Origin: an uncultured Lachnospiraceae bacterium | Lineage (GTDB): Bacteria > Bacillota > Clostridia > Lachnospirales > Lachnospiraceae | DNA: 13,645 bases | NCBI GenBank assembly: GCA_910579085.1 | Contig: CAJTRU010000084.1 | Coordinates: 1 to 13,645 of the forward strand | Direction: 5' to 3' | Shown here: one piece after another, positions 1 through 8,052 of the stretch | Layout: each line of letters opens with the position of its first letter | Numbering within the stretch: position 1 is the stretch's first letter | Notes under the pieces: model-generated | Told to the model about the DNA's origin: nothing | Seen by the model: only the letters and a program-made list of their open reading frames with translations | Databases searched by the model: none | Translations under genes and position numbers: made by a program

Positions 1-517
1 AACTATAAGTTTCTTTATAAAAAATTTCTGCTTTACTGGAAGTTTTAACGGCAGCAGGAAACAACCAGGCAGAAGTAAGTTTACAATATAGAAAATATAG
101 TTTTTCTTTTTGTGTGCTTAATAAATAAAAGACAAAAAAGGAATATTACTTAAAAATAAATAAAGACAATACAGGTGGGATTATTAAAGGTAATAGTGGA
201 TTAAAAGAATTATGTTTAAAGTATAAATTTCAAATAAAGATTTATATAATCTGGCAGAGGGATATAAAAATCTTATAATGGAAATACAAATTATGGGAAA
301 ATGGAAAAGTAATAAATAAAGACAAAAGTTTTTATAAATAGTATGGGTATGAGGGTGATTTGGCAATTCCTATACTAAGAAAAAGAATAAAAAATTAGTA
401 AAAACTATGTGTGTACATATGTGATAAGCCAGAATGGTAAAAAACAGTCTGGCCATTAAACACAATATTTATATTTATTATGGGAGATATCTGGAAAACA
501 GAAAGAAAGGTGGAAAT
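1..517. other. AT-rich leader region without a confident gene
   Basis: No convincing gene is seen before the first surface-protein gene. The 15-mer AATAAATAAAGACAA occurs exactly at 155-169 and 311-325, with a near copy at 120-135 carrying one extra A. A short open stretch on the plus strand at about 228-320 reads ISNKDLYNLAEGYKN and onward but has a stop just upstream and no ribosome binding site, so it may be a gene remnant or chance. A weak promoter-like pair (TTGGCA at 360-365, AAGAAT at 383-388, spacer 17) could serve the downstream gene. Confidence 0.4.
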
Positions 518-3319
518 ATGGTACAAAGAAAATTAAAGAGAAAAAAATTAGCCAGAATACTATTAATAACTCTTATCTGTATAGGAATGATTATTCCAGC
601 AGATACCAGTTATTCATCAGAAACGATGGAAAACCTGGAAATACAAATTAATGAAGCTAAAAATGAATTAAAAGAGGCAGAAGAAGAACAGAAAGCAGCA
701 GTAGAAAGATACGGCACAGGCTCATTAGGGTTTATTGACTGGATGCTTTCTAAGGAAGGTCTTGAAGAGTGGCAGAAGAGCGATTTGAATTCTGCAAGAA
801 ATATTATTACTAAGGCATGTGAAGAGAATTTTTCAAGGTGGGGAATACATAATACTGGCCTGCCAGAGAGCAGGAACAATATGGTTACATGCCTTGGAGA
901 CCTTTCAGATGCAATAGCCCTGTCTAATTTAAGATGGTCATTTTCCATATTGAAGGATATAAATGATATAAGGGCATCTGATGAAAACTATACTGGGGTA
1001 ATGAAGAGAAGTGAAGCAAAGACAAACTTTGCTTTTATGGCAATTGCCCAGACAGGTGCAGACAGGGCAGCGGTGCTTAAAAGACATACAATATTACAAT
1101 CTGACTGTGAAAACCTTACTAGTTTCTCGTCATATCCTGCATATATGTGGAGAGCTGAAATTGAAACTTTTAATAAATATAAAAAAGAACTTGGCATGGA
1201 TTCTATAACAAGCGAAGAGGATGTAGAGAAAATTGACAATCTTGCTTTTTCAAATAATGAAGAAGTAGGACATTATACTAATCTTTTCTGGGCAGATAAC
1301 CAGGTTATGGGTGTAGGACACTGTAATTATGGCAATGCATACTGTTATAATGCAAGTAAAATAACTGGTAATAAAGATGAATACTATACAATAGATGAAT
1401 TTGAAGCATTATTCGATGAGTATTATCTCACTGTAGGCCCTGATGTATTGCAGGAAAAAGTTAATTCTATAAAAGAAAAAATAGACGGGCTTATGAATTT
1501 ATACTACCAGAGCTGTCCTGGACACATATTTGAAACTTCAGACATTGCCGAAGCATGTAAGCATGGAGCAGGGACATTATATATTTGTACAAAATGTGGT
1601 TACCAAAATCCAGTATATACATCAGATGCCCTTGGGCATGATTTTCTGGATGGAATTTGTACAAGATGTAACGTGACTGGGCCAAAGACGCTTAAATCTG
1701 TTGACTGGATGTCTGGCTCATCATGGAACCAGACTTCAGCTTTTAACCAGACTTATGAAGAAGGCCAGGATGTTATTATATCTATTAATTATTCAACAGC
1801 ATCTGCTAGTATGCTTGAAGATGAGTTTACTATTGATATTGCAGACCCAGAGGTTATGTCTTATGAACCTGCAAATAACCGTTCAGGAACAATGCATATG
1901 AATACCACAGGGAAAACGTCAGTAACAATATACCCAACGGAGAACCCGTCCCTTACATTAACTTATAATATAGTAGTAGAAGAATCAAGAAACCATAAGT
2001 ATGTTATAAACCAGACGGCTAGTACAGGTTCAGGTAAAACAACTAAAGTATGTACAGAATGTGGAAAGGTTGCAGATATGACAATTCCTGCTGCCATAAC
2101 AGGTGTCCGCTGGCTTAAAAATGGTTACGGGCCAGGTACATATGAGCCAGGCACATATAAAACAGGGGAATATGCAGAACTTGCTATAGAATATAGTCCA
2201 GCAGATGCTGACAACCACCAGTTTGTAATTGAAATTTCAGATACCTCAATTGCTACACTGTCAAGGGCAACAGCTTTTGATGGTACTCTGAATATGGCTG
2301 GACGTGGGGATTTGACAGTAACAATATATGCAAAGTACGACCCAGGTGTTAAACGGGAATATAAGTTTAAAGTTGTTGGTGAAAATGAAGATGCGACAGA
2401 AACACCATTACCAGATTCAGGCAAGACACCAGCCCCTAGTCCGTCAAAAACACCAGAACCAACAAAGACACCAGCACCAAGCCCGTCAAAAACGCCAGAA
2501 CCAACAAAGACACCAGCCCCTAGTCCGTCAAAAACGCCAGCACCAAGCCCGTCAAGGACACCAGTTCCAACAAAAACGCCAGTTCCAGCAGCGTCAAAAA
2601 CACCAGTTCCAGGCACGTCAAAGACACCAGAACCAGTCCAGACACCAGGAACTGGAATAACAGAACCACAGTCTATAGGACAAGCTGTTGTGGTACTTTC
2701 CAGCCTGGATTACACTTATGATGGTAAGGCAAAGACACCAGATGTAGTATCAGTCAGTATTGGAGATAATACTTTAAAGGAAGGTACAGATTATACTATA
2801 GATTATGCAGATAATACAAATATAGGAACAGCAGCGGTAATAATTACAGGAACAGGCAATTATATAGGAAATATTACAAAGAATTTCACTATAAGTGCCA
2901 GGAAAGGAACAGTTTTTACCTATGGTTCTTGCATGTATAAAATTACAAGCCAGACAGAGGCTGCATTTATAGGATTAAATGGATATAATGCCAAATCTGT
3001 TGTAATTCCTAAGAATGTAAAAATTGGTGGAAAAATATTTAAAATAACCTCAATCGGAGAAAAGGCATTTTTCAAGACAAAAGTATATAAAGTCACAATT
3101 GGGGCTAATGTAAAAAAAATTGGGGCAAAAGCATTTAATGGATGTAATAAACTTGAAATGGTAGTTATCAAGTCTATAAAAATAAAAAGCATTGGTAAAA
3201 ATGTGTTTAAAGGAATAAAAAATAAAGTAACAGTTAAAGTGCCTGGCAGTAAGGTTAAGGCGTATAAAAAAATTATTAAATCTAAAGGTGCAGGCAAAAA
3301 TATTAAGGTTAAAAAATAG
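518..3319 (+). CDS. Large secreted mosaic surface protein: CAP-like domain, Cys-rich segments, Ig-like regions, TP-rich linker, BspA-type LRR
   Basis: The role is unknown; it is probably an exported cell-surface or adhesion protein of 933 aa. The ATG at 518 is chosen because AAAGGTGG lies just upstream and the protein then opens with a classic signal peptide (basic residues 2-12, hydrophobic 13-27). An in-frame ATG at 434 would bury that signal behind 28 residues. A helical charged stretch (39-65) is followed by a CAP/SCP-like domain (about 90-305) with the motif GHYTNLFW near 251-258 and several Cys residues. Next come Cys-pair segments resembling zinc ribbons (CTKC 357-360, CTRC 381-384, CTEC 512-515) alternating with beta-rich Ig-like regions (about 394-488 and 526-620), a TP-rich linker (629-711), an MBG/YDG-like domain (725-793) and BspA-type LRR_5 repeats (about 800-910) with a Lys-rich end. 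No LPxTG anchor is seen. Domain assignments come from motif recognition, not a profile search; the CAP call is moderately sure. Confidence 0.85.
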   Translation: MVQRKLKRKKLARILLITLICIGMIIPADTSYSSETMENLEIQINEAKNELKEAEEEQKAAVERYGTGSLGFIDWMLSKEGLEEWQKSDLNSARNIITKACEENFSRWGIHNTGLPESRNNMVTCLGDLSDAIALSNLRWSFSILKDINDIRASDENYTGVMKRSEAKTNFAFMAIAQTGADRAAVLKRHTILQSDCENLTSFSSYPAYMWRAEIETFNKYKKELGMDSITSEEDVEKIDNLAFSNNEEVGHYTNLFWADNQVMGVGHCNYGNAYCYNASKITGNKDEYYTIDEFEALFDEYYLTVGPDVLQEKVNSIKEKIDGLMNLYYQSCPGHIFETSDIAEACKHGAGTLYICTKCGYQNPVYTSDALGHDFLDGICTRCNVTGPKTLKSVDWMSGSSWNQTSAFNQTYEEGQDVIISINYSTASASMLEDEFTIDIADPEVMSYEPANNRSGTMHMNTTGKTSVTIYPTENPSLTLTYNIVVEESRNHKYVINQTASTGSGKTTKVCTECGKVADMTIPAAITGVRWLKNGYGPGTYEPGTYKTGEYAELAIEYSPADADNHQFVIEISDTSIATLSRATAFDGTLNMAGRGDLTVTIYAKYDPGVKREYKFKVVGENEDATETPLPDSGKTPAPSPSKTPEPTKTPAPSPSKTPEPTKTPAPSPSKTPAPSPSRTPVPTKTPVPAASKTPVPGTSKTPEPVQTPGTGITEPQSIGQAVVVLSSLDYTYDGKAKTPDVVSVSIGDNTLKEGTDYTIDYADNTNIGTAAVIITGTGNYIGNITKNFTISARKGTVFTYGSCMYKITSQTEAAFIGLNGYNAKSVVIPKNVKIGGKIFKITSIGEKAFFKTKVYKVTIGANVKKIGAKAFNGCNKLEMVVIKSIKIKSIGKNVFKGIKNKVTVKVPGSKVKAYKKIIKSKGAGKNIKVKK
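2402..2650 (+). repeat. In-frame tandem repeat encoding the Thr-Pro-rich linker
   Basis: Degenerate 21- and 42-base units are tandemly repeated in frame and encode variants of KTPAPSPS and KTPEPT. This gives a proline-rich, probably extended linker between the Ig-like part and the C-terminal repeat part of the surface protein. Near-identical units (for example starting near 2426, 2468 and 2510) make the tract prone to slippage, so its length may differ between strains. Confidence 0.85.
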
Positions 3320-3384
3320 TTATCATAGAAGATTATACAGAAACAGGCAAGTAAAATCTATTTAAACATGTGATGTGTTACATC

Positions 3385-3413
3385 CTGTAATAATCTATAT
3401 TTTATATTATAAT
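3385..3413 (+). promoter_or_regulatory. Possible promoter of the WG-repeat gene
   Basis: A consensus -10 TATAAT lies at 3408-3413, about 75 bases before the chosen start codon. The -35 match (CTGTAA at 3385-3390, spacer 17) is weak. A short inverted repeat GATGT-gtt-ACATC at 3372-3384 sits just upstream. Confidence 0.35.
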
Positions 3414-3488
3414 ATAGAAAACATTATAAAACATTAAAAGATAATCTTGGTACAAATAGAAAATAAAATAAGTAAGGAGAATAATTAT

Positions 3489-4541
3489 ATGAAAAGCAGT
3501 ATAAAAAAGATAACAGGGTTAGTGCTTGCATTTACACTTGTCCTGTCAGAAAATCCTTTGACAGGGGTGCAGGCAGCACAGACAAAGCTGGGCCAGTATG
3601 ACAAATTATTTGGCTTTTCAGACGGAATAGCACGTGTAGAAAAAGGGGAAACTGTTGTAGAAGGCATAACAGAGGGTTTTATTGACAAAGATGGAAATGA
3701 AATTGTAAAACCACAATATGATAATGCCCATGATTTTTCAGAAGGGCTTGCAGCAGTGGCAAAGGATTTAAAATGGGGATTTATTGATAAAAATGGAAAT
3801 GAAGCCATAGCATTACAATATGATGCTGTTGGAAACTTTTCTGATGGCCTTGCAATGATACGGAAAAAGGAAAAGGAGGGACTTATTGATAAAAATGGGG
3901 ATATAGTGCTAGAGCCAAAATATTATATTATTGAACAATTTTCAGACGGGCTTGCTTCAGTATGCATAGGCATGGGCAAGGAATGGGGATTTATTGATAA
4001 AGCTGGAAATGAAGTAATAAAACCAGAATTTAACTATGTAGAGAGCTTTTCAGACGGGCTTGCAATGTATATGGATAAAAATGGAAAATGCGGCTATATA
4101 AACAAAGAAGGAAAGATAGTAATTAGCCCAAAATATGATTATGCTGCTGGTTTTTCAGAAGGATTGGCACTGGCCAGCAAGAATGGTAAATACAGGTTTA
4201 TTGATAAAAATGGCAAAGAAGTAATAAAACTGAAATATGATTCTGCTTCTAACTTTTCAGACGGTCTTGCAATGATAGGTAAGAATGGCAAATATGGTTA
4301 TATTAACAAAAAAGGAAAAGTAATAGTAAAGCCAAAGTATGTATATGCAGGTAATTTCTCCGAAGGGCTTGCATGGGTAGCAGATAAAAACTGGAAATAT
4401 GGCTATATTAATAAAAAAGGCAAGACAGCTTTAAAATTAAATTATGATGGAGCTGATGACTTCTCAGAAGGATGGGCGGCTGTATCCAAAAATGGCAAAC
4501 GCTATTTTATTGATAAAAAAGGAAAAATTGTATTACAATAA
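3489..4541 (+). CDS. Secreted WG-repeat protein
   Basis: This is an exported repeat protein of 350 aa. The start at 3489 follows TAAGGAG at 3473-3479 and gives a standard signal peptide ending near VQA-A (residues 28-30); a TTG 14 codons upstream has no such support. The rest is nine repeats of about 34-40 residues, each with a core like F-S-D/E-G-L-A, then a G-F/Y-I-D/N-K-x-G strand and a (V/I)-x-K-P-x-Y/F linker: the WG/KWG-repeat family. Such repeats are thought to form a beta-rich scaffold for binding partners, and no catalytic domain is attached. The final repeat reads EGWAAV and the protein stops directly after it. Ligand and role cannot be read from the sequence. The two flanking genes also encode exported or membrane-anchored proteins, which fits an envelope role, but the gaps suggest separate transcripts. 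Confidence 0.94.
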   Translation: MKSSIKKITGLVLAFTLVLSENPLTGVQAAQTKLGQYDKLFGFSDGIARVEKGETVVEGITEGFIDKDGNEIVKPQYDNAHDFSEGLAAVAKDLKWGFIDKNGNEAIALQYDAVGNFSDGLAMIRKKEKEGLIDKNGDIVLEPKYYIIEQFSDGLASVCIGMGKEWGFIDKAGNEVIKPEFNYVESFSDGLAMYMDKNGKCGYINKEGKIVISPKYDYAAGFSEGLALASKNGKYRFIDKNGKEVIKLKYDSASNFSDGLAMIGKNGKYGYINKKGKVIVKPKYVYAGNFSEGLAWVADKNWKYGYINKKGKTALKLNYDGADDFSEGWAAVSKNGKRYFIDKKGKIVLQ

Positions 4542-4653
4542 TCTTAATTAGCAACATGCATCTATTTATTTAGATACAAAAACAGTCTGGCAATCTGGTG
4601 CTTTATGTCCGTTATATGGATATAATCCAGACAACAAGATTTGCCTGCAATGT

Positions 4654-4677
4654 AAGGCTGTCCTTAGGGGCAGCCTT
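4654..4677 (+). terminator. Hairpin, possible terminator after the WG-repeat gene
   Basis: The arms AAGGCTG (4654-4660) and CAGCCTT (4671-4677) pair perfectly around a 10-base loop and are followed by TATTAG. The T-tract is short, so termination is uncertain. It lies 110 bases after the WG-repeat stop codon. Confidence 0.45.
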
Positions 4678-4964
4678 TATTAGTCTTGTTAAAAACTTTA
4701 AATTATAATATATGCTGCCTGGTTTTTTAATCTGGAAGCCATGAAAAGTCTTAAGCAGGGCATTAATCTTGTCTTTAAAGGAAATTCTGGTAAAATAAAA
4801 TCCCCCAGCTGTATTTATATAAAATAAGTTGAAAATACCAGGATAGTGGCAGGTTTTATGGACAGTCCTGATGCGTTTTTGATACTTTTAAGTTGTATAA
4901 TTCCAGATACAATATAAATATAGATACAGAATTAAAAAGAATTAATATATATGCTAAAAATTTG

Positions 4965-4980
4965 TAACATTTATATGTTA
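4965..4980. repeat. Inverted repeat upstream of the VanW-family gene
   Basis: TAACAT and ATGTTA form perfect 6-bp arms separated by TTAT, about 90 bases before the start codon. The half-sites resemble those upstream of agrD (13079-13100). It could be a regulator site, but AT-rich DNA yields such repeats by chance. Confidence 0.3.
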
Positions 4981-5066
4981 ATATATACAATATACGTTTG
5001 GTTTTTATAATAAAATCGGAATTAGCTGCATATATGTAATTAGTTCCGGGAAAGGCAAGATTTATA

Positions 5067-6404
5067 ATGAGGAAGTTGTATAAAGTATTAGCTGTTATGG
5101 GGGTTACAGGTACAATTGCCATTGCAGCTATGGGCGGGATGTATAGTGTTAATTATTATACCGAGCAGAAGGAAGCAAGGGCAGCCGCGGCTGAAATTAA
5201 ACGGCGTGAAGGCATAGTTGATAACTGCAATGAAGTTTCTTATGGCAATAAGACGCTTGGAAATGTTGATTTGTCAGGAATGACAATAGAAGAGATTACT
5301 GCTATACTTAAAGCAGAAAGCAAAGTATACAAGGACAGGAAAGTAAAAATAACTGTTGATGGCAAAAAGTATAAATTTTCAATGAAAGAACTTGGAGAGG
5401 ATATTTTCTATAAAGCTTCTGATGGTGCAAAATTCCAGACAGGTGATGAAGAAAAGATAGCAGAAATTATTGTAAACATGGATAAAGACAGGGATATGCA
5501 GGAACAGTATGATATTATTACTGGCAAGACAGACCCTTCAGAATATTCTGTAAAAGTGAAATGCCAGTATAATAAAAAGAAACTGGATAAGTTTATTAAA
5601 AAACTGGATAAAAACCATGTAAAAACGGTAGTTGATGCACGTATTACCCAGAATGGTGTGATTACAAAACCAGAAGAGGGAAGGTCACTTAAACTGGATA
5701 AAATAAAAGATAATCTTAAGGAATACCTCCAGGCAGATACAAAGGAAAACTATAAAGCAGAATATAAGACAAAAGCCATAAAACCTGAATGGAACAAAGA
5801 TGACCTTAAAAAGGTTAATACAGTTATAAGTGAATTTTCTACAAGTTTTATAAGCACTTCCAGCAGGGGGCATAATATACAGGTTGGTGCTTCGCGTATT
5901 AATGGCACGTTCCTTCTGCCAGGAGAGCAGGTTTCATTTGACAAAGTTATACATGATGGCTCAGACGGGCAAAGTTTCCAAGCAGCAGGTTCTTACCTTA
6001 ATGGCAAAGTTGTGCAGACAGAAGGCGGCGGGATATGCCAGGTTTCTACTACAGCTTATAATGCTTTGCTGCTTGCTGGCATAATTCCAGTTAGAAGGCT
6101 TCCGCACAGCATGACAGTACACTATGTACCGATTGGGCTTGATGCAGCAATTTCAGAAGGCGTAAAAGACCTTGTAGTTGAAAATACATATGATGTACCA
6201 ATTATTATAAAGGCATTTACAGAGGGAAATACACTTACATTCCAGATTGTATCATATAAAGGAGTGCTAGGGGATTATACATACAAGCCACGTTCAGTGC
6301 CTCTTTCAAGCCTTAAAGCAGAGGCATACCTTGACATATATAAAAATGGTAAACTTAAAGAGTCTAAATTCCTGCATACTGATACATACAGGGAAGGAAG
6401 CTGA
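5067..6404 (+). CDS. VanW-family protein with N-terminal membrane anchor
   Basis: This is a 445-aa envelope protein of the VanW family, whose biochemical function is not established; the name comes from vancomycin-resistance clusters, but most members lie outside them, as here. An N-terminal hydrophobic segment (about 7-30) after basic residues is a signal anchor. Residues about 60-240 hold two lysine-rich alpha/beta stretches typical of the putative peptidoglycan-binding type 4 domain found with VanW. The VanW domain spans about 255-395, with GASRINGTFLLPGEQVSFD (274-292), EGGGICQVSTTAYNA (319-333) and LPHSMTVHYVPIG (345-357). The tail (about 408-442) resembles a partial G5-like strand region. 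A GGGAAAGG element at 5048-5055 precedes the ATG. No vanH/A/X or vanR/S homologues are nearby, so resistance should not be inferred. It is probably monocistronic. Confidence 0.92.
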   Translation: MRKLYKVLAVMGVTGTIAIAAMGGMYSVNYYTEQKEARAAAAEIKRREGIVDNCNEVSYGNKTLGNVDLSGMTIEEITAILKAESKVYKDRKVKITVDGKKYKFSMKELGEDIFYKASDGAKFQTGDEEKIAEIIVNMDKDRDMQEQYDIITGKTDPSEYSVKVKCQYNKKKLDKFIKKLDKNHVKTVVDARITQNGVITKPEEGRSLKLDKIKDNLKEYLQADTKENYKAEYKTKAIKPEWNKDDLKKVNTVISEFSTSFISTSSRGHNIQVGASRINGTFLLPGEQVSFDKVIHDGSDGQSFQAAGSYLNGKVVQTEGGGICQVSTTAYNALLLAGIIPVRRLPHSMTVHYVPIGLDAAISEGVKDLVVENTYDVPIIIKAFTEGNTLTFQIVSYKGVLGDYTYKPRSVPLSSLKAEAYLDIYKNGKLKESKFLHTDTYREGS

Positions 6405-6428
6405 TAATATAGTGTGTAATATAACAGA

Positions 6429-6465
6429 AATCCCAAGGAAACTATAATTTCCCTGGGATTATTTT
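6429..6465 (+). terminator. Terminator of the VanW-family gene
   Basis: The arms AATCCCAAGGAAA (6429-6441) and TTTCCCTGGGATT (6448-6460) pair with one mismatch around a 6-base loop and are followed by ATTTTAT. It starts 24 bases after the stop codon. Confidence 0.85.
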
Positions 6466-6707
6466 ATCTGTCATAAAACACCCAATGTTGTTTTTTCCAG
6501 AAATTCCAATTTATTATTAGGTTTCTATTATTACAGGGATGTATTTTTTGTTAAATATTTCTGGCTAAAAACTGCTGGAATTGTAATATAAAACTGGTTA
6601 TGGTATAATTAATTTATTGAAATAATATTATTAATTTGTAGTATACAGTATATTGGATTTTTATAATAGAAGGAACTTATAAAGTGATAATGGAGGTTTT
6701 ATATTGA

Positions 6708-6758
6708 ATGTCAGCAGGAAGATATAATAGAATTATATTTTATGACAAAGGCAGATAA
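6708..6758 (+). CDS. Doubtful 16-residue leader ORF
   Basis: An ATG at 6708 opens 16 codons (MSAGRYNRIIFYDKGR) ending in TAA. GGAGG lies at 6692-6696, a rather long 11-base spacing, and a TATAAT lies about 45 bases upstream. No homology is recognised. It could be a small leader peptide or chance; the start, spacing and length give only weak support. Confidence 0.2.
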   Translation: MSAGRYNRIIFYDKGR

Positions 6759-6802
6759 ATTAAAGGCTGGATAAATATAAGCCAGAACAAAGAAAAAGAA
6801 CT

Positions 6803-6945
6803 CCCATTCTGTCCAATGTCCTGCTTAATCTGTGCAGGTTCTTCTTATGTACCTGAAAGTGCTGGTAAAATAGACAATTATTTTATTATTATTGGGATGT
6901 CACTACATAGTAGAAAAACTGGTTTTAGGTAAAAATAATTTAGGG
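6803..6945 (-). pseudogene. Decayed 3' fragment of a BlaI-family repressor gene
   Basis: Bases 6814-6878 align without gaps (offset 1277) to 8091-8155 inside the intact repressor gene, at roughly four-fifths identity by eye. Read on the minus strand in the matching frame it gives SILPALSGT, a stop, then EEPAQIKQDIGQNG. The intact protein reads SILSALLDTEEDPEQVKQDIEQ at the same place. A second stop lies just before SILPAL. Weaker similarity seems to continue toward 6945 (the region matching FLLFKMTSEYQ) but needs small indels. The DNA-binding half is missing and there is no start, so this is a non-functional remnant, probably of a former duplicate or a diverged paralogue. Confidence 0.8.
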
Positions 6946-7011
6946 ACTGGAACAGATTGAATTTGAAATAAATACATGGTATTCTTTTATAAGACAGGGA
7001 GGATATTGGTT

Positions 7012-7956
7012 ATGGGTGATGTATATGACGGGGTGTTCCGGACAATTTTAAATGATTGCCGGCAACTGGTCATTCCAGTTATCAATGAAATTTTTCATGA
7101 GGATTATACTGGTAATGAAAAAGTAGAGTTTAGCCCCAATGAACATTTTTTAGACCAGCAGGATGTAGCAGATGTTAAGAGGATAACGGACACTAATTTT
7201 AAAATTCTTGGAAAAGTTGTTAAGAAATACCATCTGGAATGTGAAAGCGGATATCCAGATGGAAAGCTTACAATACGTTTATTTGAATATGATGCCCAGA
7301 TAGCACTTGATGAGGGGAAAATCACAAAGGAAACACTGACTGTGACATTTCCAAATACAGCGGTACTGCATTTGAGGGTACGCAAAAAGACACCAGACAA
7401 AATGCATTATGTGATTGTTACGCCAGGTGGGACAGTAAGGTATGATGTGCCAGTTATGAAGGTGCAGACATATTCATTGGATGATATTTTTAATAAACAC
7501 CTGCTTATGCTCCTGCCATTTTATATATTTTCTTATGAGAACAGCTTTCCTGAATATAATAGTAATGTGCAGAAGCTGGCAGAACTGGAGGCAGAATATA
7601 AAGAAATACTGGAAAGGCTTAGTGCACTGGAAAACCAGGGTAAAATTGGGACATTTGACAGGCGTACCATTATAGAGCTTTCCAGGGATGTAATAAAGGA
7701 AACCGCACAGAGATATGAGAATGTGCAGAAAGGTGTAGGTGGTATTATGGGCGGAGCATTGATAGAAACAGAAGCCAGAAAGCTAAAGGATGAAGGGAGG
7801 CAGGAAGGGAGACGTGAAGGCAGACAGGAAGGAAGGCAGGAAGGTATGGTTTATGCGTATTATGAAATGAATATGAATACTAATGAGATTGCCAGCAAAG
7901 TAAATCTTACAGAAACAGAGGTGCTTGAGATTATTAAGAAAATGGGTAAATTCTAA
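7012..7956 (+). CDS. Rpn-family PD-(D/E)XK nuclease / transposase-like protein
   Basis: This is a recombination-promoting nuclease/transposase-like protein of 314 aa. The start at 7012 has CAGGGAGG at 6995-7002; an ATG 12 codons upstream lacks a site. The N-terminal nuclease fold (about 1-150) shows D60-T-x-F, then HLECES (74-79), placing E76 at the catalytic position with E78 where many relatives have Gln or Lys, and R89 in LTIRLFEYD. Residues 185-210 are a coiled-coil-like helix (ELEAEYKEILERLSALE). A run of Glu-Gly-Arg/Gln repeats (262-278) and a C-terminal helix-turn-helix-like stretch (280-314) follow, both typical of this family in Clostridia. Such genes are numerous and mobile, but no terminal inverted repeats or target duplications were found here. 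Family proteins are reported as DNA endonucleases promoting RecA-independent recombination; activity here is inferred. Confidence 0.9.
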   Translation: MGDVYDGVFRTILNDCRQLVIPVINEIFHEDYTGNEKVEFSPNEHFLDQQDVADVKRITDTNFKILGKVVKKYHLECESGYPDGKLTIRLFEYDAQIALDEGKITKETLTVTFPNTAVLHLRVRKKTPDKMHYVIVTPGGTVRYDVPVMKVQTYSLDDIFNKHLLMLLPFYIFSYENSFPEYNSNVQKLAELEAEYKEILERLSALENQGKIGTFDRRTIIELSRDVIKETAQRYENVQKGVGGIMGGALIETEARKLKDEGRQEGRREGRQEGRQEGMVYAYYEMNMNTNEIASKVNLTETEVLEIIKKMGKF

Positions 7957-7971
7957 AATAATGCAGAATAA

Positions 7972-8008
7972 AAAAAGAAACCTCATCTAATAAATGTGGT
8001 TTCTTTTT
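7972..8008. terminator. Bidirectional terminator between the Rpn gene and the BlaI-family gene
   Basis: The arms AAAAAGAAACC (7972-7982) and GGTTTCTTTTT (7998-8008) pair perfectly, and CAT/ATG extends the stem inside after one mismatch. The plus-strand reading ends in a T-run. The minus-strand reading ends in seven T residues. It therefore serves both converging genes, which end at 7956 and 8053. Confidence 0.93.
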
Positions 8009-8052
8009 AAAGTTTTTACTTGCCTGCAATAAGTATTTACGGATTGAGAAGT

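Larger units (their letters stand above)
4542..5066. other. Intergenic region with open but start-less frames
   Basis: No confident gene. Two open stretches lack a start codon. On the plus strand 4552-4683 has 43 sense codons including GYNPDNKICLQCK, which resembles a Cys-knuckle. On the minus strand 4615-4887 has 91 sense codons with no Met, reading for example SFKDKINALLKTF. Both cross the hairpin at 4654-4677 and may be decayed coding DNA or chance. An AT-rich stretch at about 4890-5040 probably holds the promoter of the VanW-family gene, but no clear -35/-10 pair was settled on. Confidence 0.35.
6466..7011. other. AT-rich intergenic region before the Rpn gene, containing a repressor-gene remnant
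   Basis: Apart from the decayed BlaI fragment (6803-6945) and a doubtful 16-codon ORF (6708-6758), no gene is seen. A TATAAT at 6662-6667 with weak -35 candidates could mark a plus-strand promoter. Confidence 0.4.

Noticed and set aside
414..423. TACATATGTG resembling a BlaI/MecI operator core upstream of the surface-protein gene
   Set aside because: Only a short, incomplete palindrome; the local repressor's own promoter carries a different palindrome, and such short AT-rich matches are common.
434..517. N-terminal extension of the surface protein from the ATG at 434
   Set aside because: No ribosome binding site, and it would place 28 residues before an otherwise standard signal peptide.
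2125..2616. Minus-strand 163-codon ORF rich in GVF/GAGVF repeats
   Set aside because: It is the antisense shadow of the TP-rich tandem repeat in the surface-protein gene; it has no ribosome binding site and its repetitiveness derives from the plus-strand repeat.
4856..5122. Minus-strand 88-codon ORF across the VanW-family start
   Set aside because: It overlaps the start of a well-supported gene in antisense, has no clear ribosome binding site and no recognisable family.
5067..6404. Vancomycin-resistance role for the VanW-family gene
   Set aside because: No vanHAX, vanRS or other resistance genes nearby; most VanW-family proteins are unrelated to resistance.
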